Shown here: piece after piece, positions 42,211 to 49,978 of the stretch
Layout: every line of letters begins with the position of its first letter
Position numbering within the stretch: position 1 is the first letter of the stretch
From: an uncultured Clostridia bacterium
Lineage (GTDB): Bacteria > Bacillota > Clostridia > Christensenellales > Borkfalkiaceae
Direction: 5' to 3'
DNA length: 64,000 nucleotides
Assembly: GCA_944340905.1 (NCBI GenBank)
Contig: CALVLT010000002.1
Span: 1-64,000 of the forward strand
Made by a program: the position numbers and the translations under genes
Notes under the pieces: generated by a model
What the model saw: only the letters and a program-made list of their open reading frames with translations
Databases searched by the model: none
Told to the model about the DNA's origin: nothing

Positions 42211-43716
42211 TTATTCCTTCTTCTCCTCTTTGACCGCCTGACGGTCGCGGTTGAACCGGATGGCGGGATATTCCACGCGGTGGTGGTGCACGCCCGAGAG
42301 CGTCTCCACCAGCGTCACGCGGATGACGGACAGATCGCGGATGGTGATGTCGCAGTCGGCAAACTGATCGAGGTCCATACGCTCTTCGATGATGGCGCGC
42401 ACCGTGCGCTCCACGTTCTCGGGGGAGCGGTCGGAGAGGGCGCGCGTCGCCGCCTCGGAGGCGTCCGCGATCATCACGATCGCCGCGATGCGCGTTCTGG
42501 GCGTCGGGCCGAGGTAGGAATAGTCCTTGATGTCGGCGTCCCCGCCCGAGAGCTTCATCGCCTTGTCATAGAAATACTTGATGGGCAGCGTGCCGTGGTG
42601 CTCGCGCGCGACGTCCGCAATGATCTGCGGGAAGTGCGCCGCCGTGAGCAGCTCGTAGCCGTCCTTGGCGTGTGAACGGATGATGTCGGCGGAGAGTTCG
42701 GGCATCAGCTCGTCGTGTACGTTGTACCCCGTCTGATTTTCGGTGAAACAATCGGGCTGTTTGAGCTTTCCCACATCGTGATAGTACGCCGCGGCACGGG
42801 CAAGTTCGGCATTCTCCCCGATGGCGACGGCGCACGATTCCGCGATCTGCGCCACAATGAGCGAATGGTTGAAGGTGCCGGGCGCCTCCTGCTTGAGGCG
42901 CACCAGAAGGGGCGCGTTGGTGGAGGTCAGCTCGCGCAGGCGGAACACGGTCAGGCGGTTGAACACCGTCTCAAACACGGGCAGCCCCGCCAGTGCCAGC
43001 ACCGCCGATACGACGCACCCGATGATGGAGTAGCCGATGGATGCGACGAAGGCGATCCAGTCCGAGTAGAGCGACGTGACCTGCAGCAGCGTGACGATGA
43101 CGACGGTAGGCACGGCAATGACGCAGCCCGTGAGCAGCAGTCCGCCGCGCGTCTTGTTGCTGCCCGAGGCAAAGATGGCGAATGTGCCGCACACGAAATT
43201 GAGCATGAGCGAATAGTACACCTGCGACGTCGCGCCGTCCGCCGAAAAATTGTTCGTGTACGTATCGATGACGAACATCAGGATGGAGAAAATGAAGTTG
43301 AGCATGATCGCCTGCCTGCGGTTGAACAAGAAGACGCACAAGAGTGCCAGGAGCGCGCAGGGACGGGCATAGATGTTGACGAACTTTCCGAACAGATAGC
43401 TGAGCACCACGCAGACGGTGACGAGCGAAAAGATGAGCAGAATATTGCGCGAACGCGCAAGGAATTCGCGGTCCTCGAAGTAGTAATAGTAGTAGATGAT
43501 AAAGCACAGCAGCAGCGTGCAGACCGCAAGCGTCAGGATGCCCGTGTAGTTTTCGCGCAGAAACCCGATCCATCCCGTCGGATCGTTGATGACGATCATC
43601 AGAAAGATGACAAGACACAGGATGATATAGCACGCCGCAAACACGAACGCGCTGCCCACGAGGCGGGAATTGCAGACCGCCCCGTCCGCCGACGGCGTCT
43701 TTTCGTCGCTCTTCAT
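42211..43716 (-). CDS. PgpH-type c-di-AMP phosphodiesterase lacking the outer sensor domain
   Basis: 501 residues. A first membrane helix (FVFAACYIILCLVIFLMIVI) is followed almost directly by the seven-helix 7TMR-HD block and the HD domain: HSLIVAQIAESCAVAIGENAELARAAAYYHDVGK, then HAKDGYELL and AREHHGT. Usual PgpH/YqfF is ~700 residues with an extracellular 7TMR-HDED domain between helix 1 and the block; here that ~200-residue part is absent. Stop of phoH and start overlap by 4 bases. Degrades c-di-AMP in characterised relatives. Confidence 0.88.
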   Translation of the reverse strand: MKSDEKTPSADGAVCNSRLVGSAFVFAACYIILCLVIFLMIVINDPTGWIGFLRENYTGILTLAVCTLLLCFIIYYYYYFEDREFLARSRNILLIFSLVTVCVVLSYLFGKFVNIYARPCALLALLCVFLFNRRQAIMLNFIFSILMFVIDTYTNNFSADGATSQVYYSLMLNFVCGTFAIFASGSNKTRGGLLLTGCVIAVPTVVIVTLLQVTSLYSDWIAFVASIGYSIIGCVVSAVLALAGLPVFETVFNRLTVFRLRELTSTNAPLLVRLKQEAPGTFNHSLIVAQIAESCAVAIGENAELARAAAYYHDVGKLKQPDCFTENQTGYNVHDELMPELSADIIRSHAKDGYELLTAAHFPQIIADVAREHHGTLPIKYFYDKAMKLSGGDADIKDYSYLGPTPRTRIAAIVMIADASEAATRALSDRSPENVERTVRAIIEERMDLDQFADCDITIRDLSVIRVTLVETLSGVHHHRVEYPAIRFNRDRQAVKEEKKE

Positions 43717-44687
43717 CGTTTTTCTCCTTTTCTTCTGCGCTGTTCCTCCCGCTCATAGGCGCGCACGATGCGCGTGACCAGCGGGTGCCGCACGACGTCG
43801 CGTTCGGTGAGCGCGACGATCGCAATATCCTCCACGTCCCTGAGCACGCCCACGGCGTGCGCAAGTCCGCTCTTCTTGCCGTCCGGAAGGTCGGTCTGCG
43901 TCAGGTCGCCCGTGACGACCATCTTGCTCCCCTCCCCCAGGCGGGTGAGGAACATCTTCATCTGCTCGCGCGTGGCGTTCTGCGCCTCGTCGAGGATGAC
44001 GAAGGCGTTCGAGAGCGTCCTGCCGCGCATATAGGCGAGCGGCGCCACTTCGATGACGCCCTTTTCCATGAGTTTTGCATACGTCTCCAGCCCGAACAGC
44101 TCCTGCAGGGCATCGTAGAGGGGACGCAGGTAGGGATCGACCTTGGTCTGCAGATCGCCCGGGAGAAAGCCGAGCTTTTCGCCCGCCTCCACCGCGGGGC
44201 GGGTGAGAACGATCTTTTCCACCTCCTTCGCCTTGTAGCAGGCAACCGCAAAGCTGACGGCAAGATAGGTCTTGCCCGTACCCGCCGGGCCCGTTCCGAA
44301 GGTGACGGTATTTTTGCGCATGGCGGCAACGTAATTCTTCTGCCCCACCGTCTTGCACTTGACGGGCTTGCCGCGCGACGTGACGGCGACCACGTCCTTC
44401 AGGACTGCGCCGAGCTGCTCCGCGTTCCCCTCGCGCGCGAGGGAGATGCAGTACAAGAGCGCGCTCCTGTCGATATTTTCCCCCGCGTCCGCAACGGCGA
44501 GCAGGTTTGCGATCACCGCGCCGCCCACGTCCGCCTCCTCGCCCGTCAGAACGATCTTCGTTCCGTCGATGCGGGTGGAGAGGGACAGCTCCCGCGCGAT
44601 GGTCGTGAGATTTTCATCCAGAACGCCGATGACCGTCCGGAGCCTGTCCAGACTGCCCGTATCCACCGTGACTGTTGTTTGCGTAAT
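43713..44687 (-). CDS. phoH: PhoH-family ATPase
   Basis: 324 residues. RNA-linked P-loop ATPase: GTGPAGTGKTYLAVSFAV (Walker A ~res 140), RPAVEAGEKLGFLPGDL, PLAYMRGRTLSNAFVILDEAQN (Walker B), TGDLTQTDL. The expected N-terminus is the short TQTTVTVDTGSLDRL. No ATG/GTG/TTG suits it: the SD GAGGAGGAA is followed by ATT at 44687, which I take as start; GTG at 44666 lacks an SD; ATG at 44873 would overlap yqfD by 179 bases. Between yqfD and pgpH as in Bacillus. Confidence 0.88.
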   Translation of the reverse strand: MTQTTVTVDTGSLDRLRTVIGVLDENLTTIARELSLSTRIDGTKIVLTGEEADVGGAVIANLLAVADAGENIDRSALLYCISLAREGNAEQLGAVLKDVVAVTSRGKPVKCKTVGQKNYVAAMRKNTVTFGTGPAGTGKTYLAVSFAVACYKAKEVEKIVLTRPAVEAGEKLGFLPGDLQTKVDPYLRPLYDALQELFGLETYAKLMEKGVIEVAPLAYMRGRTLSNAFVILDEAQNATREQMKMFLTRLGEGSKMVVTGDLTQTDLPDGKKSGLAHAVGVLRDVEDIAIVALTERDVVRHPLVTRIVRAYEREEQRRRKGEKR

Positions 44688-44694
44688 TTCCTCC

Positions 44695-45549
44695 TCAGCC
44701 GAGATTGAGCGCCGCGTATGCGAGCGCCGAACCCGTGACGCGCCAGCCCACCTCGGTCCTCTGTGTATGTAACTCTTCGATCGCACCGTGTTCGAGGTAT
44801 GCCTGCGCGAGCGCCTGCTGCTCGCTGCCCGCATACTCCGCGTCCACCGCGTAGCGCACCGTGACCGACGCAATGACGGTGACGGGAAGTTCCTCCTCTC
44901 CGACGAGCGTCACGCTGCGCACGATCGCATCGCCTTGCGAAACGCTGTCCCCCACGGCGGCGCACGCCGTGCCCGCAAGCACGGTGAGCGATTCGATCAC
45001 CCCGTCGGCAGGGGCGTACAGGCAGCCGCCCGCAAGGGGGAGCGCCTCGTCGGAGACCTCCACGCGCACGGTGAGCACGCCGCCCTCGTGCGAGAGCGCG
45101 CAAAAGCTCACGCGGGGAAGGGACAGGATCTCCGCCGTGATGCGCGCGCGGTCGGCGGGCGGCGGGGAGAACAGCTTTGTTCCCTCTCCCGCGAGCGTGC
45201 GCAGCACTTCCGCCTCGTAATAGGCGCCGCTGCCCACCACCTCGATGCGCAGCACCCGCCCCTGAAAGAAGAGGACGAGGCCCGCAAAGACGAGGGCGCC
45301 CGCGATCAGCCCGATGCGCGCCATGCCCAGGCGCATAAGGCGCAAAAGCCCCGCAAACCGCACGTTTTTTCCATTATAACACGAACCGCGCAAAATTGCA
45401 AAAACTTTTTCACGGTGTTTGCCGTCCACGCGCACGGTGACGCCCTTTTTTTGCACCCGCGCCGCGAGGACGGGAACGCCGCCGCGCACGATCTTTTCCA
45501 CAGCGCGCGCCGCGCCGATGCCCTCGATAAAAATTTCACAGCTACGCAT
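44695..45549 (-). CDS. yqfD: Sporulation protein YqfD
   Basis: 284 residues. N-terminal ~65 residues soluble (FIEGIGAARAVEKIVRGGVPV, as in YqfD), one membrane helix (~res 78-98, LIAGALVFAGLVLFF), then a POTRA-like outer part (IEVVGSGAYYEAEVLRTL...) and a beta-rich end. Shorter than the ~400 residues of Bacillus YqfD. Overlaps yqfC by 8 bases. yqfC-yqfD-phoH is a conserved order in spore formers; mother-cell stage IV function in Bacillus. Confidence 0.86.
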   Translation of the reverse strand: MRSCEIFIEGIGAARAVEKIVRGGVPVLAARVQKKGVTVRVDGKHREKVFAILRGSCYNGKNVRFAGLLRLMRLGMARIGLIAGALVFAGLVLFFQGRVLRIEVVGSGAYYEAEVLRTLAGEGTKLFSPPPADRARITAEILSLPRVSFCALSHEGGVLTVRVEVSDEALPLAGGCLYAPADGVIESLTVLAGTACAAVGDSVSQGDAIVRSVTLVGEEELPVTVIASVTVRYAVDAEYAGSEQQALAQAYLEHGAIEELHTQRTEVGWRVTGSALAYAALNLG

Positions 45550-45811
45550 CGCCGCCCTCCCGCGAAACGGACAGGATAGTTCCGCGCACGACGACGTCGC
45601 CGGCAAAGTACTTGCCCAGCGAGAGCGCCTCCCCCGCCACGCGCACGCTGCCCCGCCTGCCCTTGAGCACGATCTCCGTCTCCGAAAAGGAGAGCAGGCG
45701 GACGACGTTTTCAAAGTAGGCGCCCCGCCCGTCGATGACGGTATAGTGGATGCGCAGGGCGTCCCCCGCCCCCAGCACCTGCCCGATCTCGCGCAAAAAC
45801 TCCATAACCAT
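45542..45811 (-). CDS. yqfC: Sporulation protein YqfC (YabP/YqfC family)
   Basis: 89 residues. VIDGRGAYFENVVRLLSFSETEIVLKGRRGSVRVAGEALSLGKYFAGDVVVRGTI is the YabP/YqfC beta domain. ATG 45811 has GGGAGGG upstream; MEFLREIG at 45805 is an alternative. First gene of the cluster. Confidence 0.88.
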   Translation of the reverse strand: MVMEFLREIGQVLGAGDALRIHYTVIDGRGAYFENVVRLLSFSETEIVLKGRRGSVRVAGEALSLGKYFAGDVVVRGTILSVSREGGDA

Positions 45812-45831
45812 ATTGTATGCCCTCCCGCGCC

Positions 45832-45860
45832 TTTTTACGACCTTACAGCACGTATGACAA
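45832..45860 (-). promoter_or_regulatory. Possible promoter of yqfC cluster
   Basis: TTGTCA (45860-45855), 17-base spacer, TAAAAA (45837-45832). In Bacillus yqfC is sigma-E controlled, so this housekeeping-like match may not be the main one. Confidence 0.45.
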
Positions 45861-45884
45861 AACAATTCGATTTTTTATACGATA

Positions 45885-45913
45885 TTGACAGATTATGATT
45901 TTTATATTAAAAT
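45885..45913 (+). promoter_or_regulatory. Promoter of the CoiA-like gene
   Basis: TTGACA (45885-45890), 17-base spacer, TAAAAT (45908-45913); SD AAAGGA before ATG 45943. Confidence 0.82.
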
Positions 45914-45942
45914 AGTATAAAACCAATTGCAAAGGACAATTT

Positions 45943-46803
45943 ATGTTTATTGCATTAAACGAAACGGACGAAAGAATTGAAATAGACAACGCTGACCCGC
46001 AAAAACAATATTTCTGTCCTATCTGCAGAGAGCCTGTTATCATTCGCGCCAAAGATTCTCTCGCCGTAAGAACGCATTTCGCTCATAAACGAAGAACACA
46101 GTGCCTTGATGATTGGTCACACGATATGAGTGACTGGCACTATGATTGGCAGCAGTGTTTCCCAAAGGAATGCAGAGAAGTCGTCATTGAAAACAACGGA
46201 GAAAAACACCGCGCTGATGTTTTCATCGATGATACGGTAATCGAATTCCAGTACAGCCATATTACTGGAGAGGAATTTGCAAAAAGAAATAGATTTTATA
46301 TCTCTTGCGGTTACAAAGTCGTTTGGGTATTCGACGCAACCGATAAAATCAAAAATGAATACGGGGACTCCATTGACCCCATGCGGTGCTGGAATAACAC
46401 CTTGTTTTGGAAGAGCCCCAGAAGCGAATTCGCTGTTACGATTCCAAGAAATGTCACCATTTATTTGCAATATAAATCGCCTGTATCAAATGAACAATAT
46501 AAAAATCAATTATTCGATCTGATGATACGGATAAAAAAGATAACCCCTGAAGAATTTAGTTTCTATCAAACATATCCCCGTTATATCTTGCCAGTAAATT
46601 TTCTTAAAGAATATGGAGCAGATTTGCCATGCTTAAGTATTTCGGAAATACTTTACCCCGAACGAATACATGAAAAAACAAAACCCCAACCTGAAGAATC
46701 ACAACCGCAAGCCACTGCACAAAACTCAAAAGGATACGAAAAAGTTAAATCACGCGTTTTAAACTTGGGGCGCATTTGGATAAAACACCCTTGGCAGAAA
46801 TAG
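45943..46803 (+). CDS. CoiA-like competence/nuclease protein
   Basis: 286 residues. N-terminal zinc motif FCPICREPVIIRAKD...RTHFAHKRRTQC, then a nuclease core HRADVFIDDTVIEFQYSHITGEEFAKRNRFY...YKVVWVFD with Asp and Glu-x-Gln typical of CoiA-type PD-(D/E)XK folds. CoiA aids DNA uptake and recombination in streptococci; many CoiA-like genes sit on mobile DNA, and no com genes are nearby. Clearly AT-richer than its neighbours, with its own promoter and a strong terminator: a self-contained, likely acquired unit between yqfC and asparaginase. Confidence 0.85.
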   Translation: MFIALNETDERIEIDNADPQKQYFCPICREPVIIRAKDSLAVRTHFAHKRRTQCLDDWSHDMSDWHYDWQQCFPKECREVVIENNGEKHRADVFIDDTVIEFQYSHITGEEFAKRNRFYISCGYKVVWVFDATDKIKNEYGDSIDPMRCWNNTLFWKSPRSEFAVTIPRNVTIYLQYKSPVSNEQYKNQLFDLMIRIKKITPEEFSFYQTYPRYILPVNFLKEYGADLPCLSISEILYPERIHEKTKPQPEESQPQATAQNSKGYEKVKSRVLNLGRIWIKHPWQK

Positions 46804-46825
46804 GATTGAATTGTATTTGATTGTT

Positions 46826-46874
46826 AAAACGACACAGCGCCGCGCGGGAATCCCGCGCGGCGCTGTGTCGTTTT
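46826..46874. terminator. Bidirectional terminator between the CoiA-like and asparaginase genes
   Basis: Almost perfect 23-bp inverted repeat with AAAA/TTTT ends (46826-46848/46852-46874). Confidence 0.92.
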
Positions 46875-46885
46875 ATTTGATCCGC

Positions 46886-47875
46886 TTAAAAAATATCCCG
46901 CTCGACGGGGGTGTAAAAGAGCGTTTCCGCCTGTTCGCCGCGGGAGAGCGAGAGCGCCCACATGAGCTTGGTGACTGCCGCCTCCAGCGTCATGCAGCGC
47001 GCCTCCAACACCCTGCCGCAGGCGCGCAGCCGCCTGCCCACGGCGTACTTGTCGAGCGCGCTCCCCTCCCGCTCCACCTGCGTGGCGAGCACCGCCGTCT
47101 TGCCCAGCGAGAGAAAACGGGCGAGGCGAGCGCGGAAGGCGCCGTCCTCATAGTCGGGCAGGCCGCCCGTGCCGAACGATTCGATGACCAGCCCGTCGCA
47201 ATGCGCATCCAGCCAGTCGAAGATGTCCGCGCGCATGCCCGGGATCATCTTCAGTACGAACACATTTTCGTTGAGCGTATGGTAAAATCGGGGACCGTCC
47301 TCGGGTTTTTCTCCCACAATATAGTAAAAGGGAACGCCCTCGCGCATGACGGCAACAGCGGGAAAGTCGATGCTCGAGAAGGCATTGAAACTGCGCGTGC
47401 GCGTCTTTTTCGCGCGCGTGCCCAGAATGACGCTGCCGTCGAACACGATGCGCACGCCGTATGCCCCGTCGTCAGCACAGAACAGGAAGGCGTCGGCAAG
47501 GTTGCGGCGCGCATCGGTATCGCGCGAATAGGCGGAGCGCTGCGAACCCGTGAGCACGATGGGCCTGGCGCTGTTTTGCACGAGGTAGGAGAGCGCCGCC
47601 GCCGTATACGCCATCGTGTCCGTGCCGTGCGTGACCACAAAGCCGTCGTATTTGTTATAATTGTCCTCGATGAGGCGGGCAAGCGCGAGCCAGTGCGGCG
47701 CGTAGATATTGGTGCTGTCCAGGTTGAAGGGCTGCACGGCGTCCACGCGGCAAACGCGCGCGATCTCGGGCACGCAGTCCAACAGTTCCCCCGACGTCAG
47801 CGCGGGCGCAAGCCCTTCGTCCGTCTCCTTGGAGGCGATGGTGCCCCCCGTTGCGATCATGAGAATGTGTTTCAT
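46886..47875 (-). CDS. ansA: L-asparaginase, type I (cytoplasmic)
   Basis: Asparagine to aspartate and ammonia. 329 residues, no signal peptide. Catalytic Thr in ATGGTIASKE, second site VTHGTDTMAYTAAALSYL, TGSQRSAYSRDTDARRNL, and Lys in LEAAVTKLMWAL. The ATG lies three bases after the stop of the phosphatase-like gene, so the three genes 46.9-49.3 kb form one operon. Product aspartate could feed nadB, but the loci are separate. Confidence 0.94.
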   Translation of the reverse strand: MKHILMIATGGTIASKETDEGLAPALTSGELLDCVPEIARVCRVDAVQPFNLDSTNIYAPHWLALARLIEDNYNKYDGFVVTHGTDTMAYTAAALSYLVQNSARPIVLTGSQRSAYSRDTDARRNLADAFLFCADDGAYGVRIVFDGSVILGTRAKKTRTRSFNAFSSIDFPAVAVMREGVPFYYIVGEKPEDGPRFYHTLNENVFVLKMIPGMRADIFDWLDAHCDGLVIESFGTGGLPDYEDGAFRARLARFLSLGKTAVLATQVEREGSALDKYAVGRRLRACGRVLEARCMTLEAAVTKLMWALSLSRGEQAETLFYTPVERDIF

Positions 47876-47878
47876 CGT

Positions 47879-48487
47879 CTATCGTAATATGCCCGCAAGA
47901 CGGGCAAGCTCCTCTTCCGGAATGGACTGCGCGAGCGCGGCGGCGCCCTCTTCGGGAAACTGCTCCCGCGCGCCGCACAGGGCAAGGCGGGCGCGCACGT
48001 CTCCCTCCTTCGCGCCTGCGAGCAGCATCAGGTATGCGGCGGCACGCGCCCCCTGCCCGCCTGTGAACACAACGCACGCCCCGTCCGCGGGAAATGCGCG
48101 CAGCGCCTGCAGGGCGTTGTCCGCGGCGAGCGGCTGCGCCCCGCGCACCGCGCCCGTACAGTCCCCGAACAGCACCCGCCCGAAACGGGTATAGTGCTTG
48201 CCATCGTAGGGAACGCCGCCCGCCTCAAAGAGCAGGCCTTCGCCCGCCTTCACGCGGTATGCGCCGCATTTTGCGGCAACGTTCTTCAAAAAACGGACAT
48301 CATAGGGCGCGTGCGCCTCGTCCGTCTCCAGAATGCGCTCGACCTGCGCGCGCTGGATGCGGTCATGCGCGCCCACGGGTGCGAACACCCGTTCCCCCTC
48401 CCGCACGGCAAGGGGGCAGCGATACCAATATGTCCTGTCCGCAATGTTTTCATCCTCCGCAAAGCGGAGCGCGGCGTACCTCACCAT
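47879..48487 (-). CDS. Hypothetical two-part protein, possibly a dead tyrosine-phosphatase fold
   Basis: 202 residues. Part 1 (~1-65): RFAEDENIADRTYWYRCPLAVREGERVFAPVGAHDRIQRAQVERI, a small beta domain seen in clostridial proteins of unknown role. Part 2 (~85-200): AGGVPYDGKHYTRFGRVLFGD and CVVFTGGQGARAAAYLMLLAGAKEGDVRARL, which follow the layout of protein tyrosine/dual-specificity phosphatases (DLGG..., HCxAGKDRTG..., llGv..edv). The nucleophile Cys position reads Thr (FTGGQGAR), so activity is doubtful. ATG 48487 overlaps the nucleotidyltransferase end by 7 bases. Assignment is tentative. Confidence 0.6.
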   Translation of the reverse strand: MVRYAALRFAEDENIADRTYWYRCPLAVREGERVFAPVGAHDRIQRAQVERILETDEAHAPYDVRFLKNVAAKCGAYRVKAGEGLLFEAGGVPYDGKHYTRFGRVLFGDCTGAVRGAQPLAADNALQALRAFPADGACVVFTGGQGARAAAYLMLLAGAKEGDVRARLALCGAREQFPEEGAAALAQSIPEEELARLAGILR

Positions 48488-49275
48488 TCGTTGGGGAAGG
48501 GCGGGTCTTCTTCCAGCCACCAGTCCTCGTAATACTTGACGTACTGTGAGCAGCTCTCGCTCACGTCGTCGGTGAGGGGCAGCGCGCTCTGCTGCCAGAA
48601 CGCCCCCACGAACGCCGCGCACTTCCCGGGCGTGACGTCGGCAAGGAACGCCCTGCCCAGCTCCAGAATATTTTCGGGACGCTTGGGGCAGGCGCGCACC
48701 GTCTCCTCCAGGCGGCAGTTGCAGGGAAAGAGCACGCGGTTTTCGATGAGGATAAGGCGGTACACGCTGTACACGATCTCCTGCGCGAGGTGCGCGCGCA
48801 TATAGGCATTGTCCGCGGGAACGATGTTGAGAAAGTACCCGCGGTTGAGTTGCAGGTTGGCGCAAAAGCAGGCGATCTTATCCGCAACGGTGTGCTCGGG
48901 ATAGCGCCCGATGGCGGCGACGAGCGCGGGAATTTCCGCATCCGTCGTGCACAGCACCTGCGCTTTGACATAGGCGTTGCGGGTGGGTTCGCTGGCATGC
49001 TGCGCCGCCCGCTGCAGGATGGCCTTGGTCTTGTACTTGACGTCGAAATAGCCGCCCTCATAGGTGCAGTGCCCGGGGATGACCTCGGCAAGCCGGTTGC
49101 ATGCGGCGAGTTCGCGGTAGCGCTCTTCGGTGACGACGACGATGGCGTCGATATCCGAATCGGGGCGGGCGTTGCCCTTGACGGTGGAGCCGTCCAGCAC
49201 GACGGCGATGACGCCCTCCTGCCCTTCAAAGTATTCTTTCAGTTTCTGCGCGCTCTCGATATGGTGTTGATACAT
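48481..49275 (-). CDS. MNT-type nucleotidyltransferase domain protein
   Basis: 264 residues. DGSTVKGNARPDSDIDAIVV (~res 28-47) is the GS...DxD metal site of the polymerase-beta-like nucleotidyltransferases; the third Asp is likely in GGYFDVKYKT. The C-terminal two thirds are helical (substrate-binding, kanamycin-nucleotidyltransferase-like). Target unknown: small molecule or protein. First gene of the operon with the phosphatase-like protein and asparaginase; no clear promoter was found in the 60 bases upstream. Confidence 0.8.
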   Translation of the reverse strand: MYQHHIESAQKLKEYFEGQEGVIAVVLDGSTVKGNARPDSDIDAIVVVTEERYRELAACNRLAEVIPGHCTYEGGYFDVKYKTKAILQRAAQHASEPTRNAYVKAQVLCTTDAEIPALVAAIGRYPEHTVADKIACFCANLQLNRGYFLNIVPADNAYMRAHLAQEIVYSVYRLILIENRVLFPCNCRLEETVRACPKRPENILELGRAFLADVTPGKCAAFVGAFWQQSALPLTDDVSESCSQYVKYYEDWWLEEDPPFPNEW

Positions 49276-49344
49276 GGTTTATTCCCGTTGTGGATTGCTG
49301 TATGTCTGCGTCCTTCTGAGGGCACCAGCCCCTTTGCGTTATAG

Positions 49345-49880
49345 TATCGGTTTTTCGTCATTCAGAGGGACGCGCCCCCCGCTCCCCGTCATAACTTCGG
49401 CTTACGCCTCGTGTGCCGCCTGCGGCGGCGAGCAGAGCGGAACCCCTCGCTGAATGTAGAGGGCAGAATCCCCCCTGTCCTTCGGACATCCCCCCTTAAA
49501 ACAAGTATTAAGGGGGGCGGGAATCCGCGTTCTCTTGCCCTCCCTGTGCAAGGGGCGAATGCGTGCGTTATGCGCAGCACCACGGTGTGGTGTGCGCGCA
49601 CGCATGAGCTGGCAATTTTGCATATGCACGCAAAATTGCTGACCAAGCGCAAGGTCTACTTGCGTGAGACGGTGCCGAGCTTGCGAGGCGGGAGGGTTGT
49701 TGAGCTTGTCTACAACGAACTTTGACAACCCTTTCGTCCGCTACGCGGCCACCTCCCCTTACACAGGGGAGGCCTATTGCATTCTCCTGCCCCTAAGACA
49801 ATGTAAGGGGGGAACCCCTTGCCCCCCTTAACGCCGCAGGCTTTAAGGGGGGTGTCACAAAGTGACGGGGGGATCGACTC
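49345..49880. repeat. Intergenic repeat block R11 (no gene)
   Basis: GTCATTCAGAGG (~49357), E2 palindrome (~49490-49518), E4 copy 5, TTTCGTCCGCTACGCGGCC piece (~49732), E1 box (~49790-49812) and the E2 variant with GCC/GGC inner stem (~49820-49853). Confidence 0.78.
49535..49702 (-). repeat. E4 structured element, copy 5 (long form)
   Basis: CCCTCCC...GGGAGGG ends; differs from copy 4 at only a few positions up to GGGTTGTTG. Confidence 0.85.
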
Positions 49881-49902
49881 CCGATACGTGCCCGTCGGGC
49901 AA

Positions 49903-49934
49903 GCGCCCGCCGCCCGAAAACGGGCGGCGGGCGC
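49903..49934. terminator. Strong hairpin downstream of the Wzz-like gene
   Basis: 14-bp all-GC stem (49903-49916/49921-49934) with an AAAA loop; no clear T-tract on the minus side. Confidence 0.55.
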
Positions 49935-49978
49935 GCAAACGATCTTTATTGTAAGGGGGCGCCGTCGGAGCCTTGTCC

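Noticed and set aside
49276..49345. Promoter for the nucleotidyltransferase operon
   Set aside because: A TATAAC box is visible near 49340, but no -35 hexamer lies at 16-18 bases; the sequence upstream is repeat DNA.
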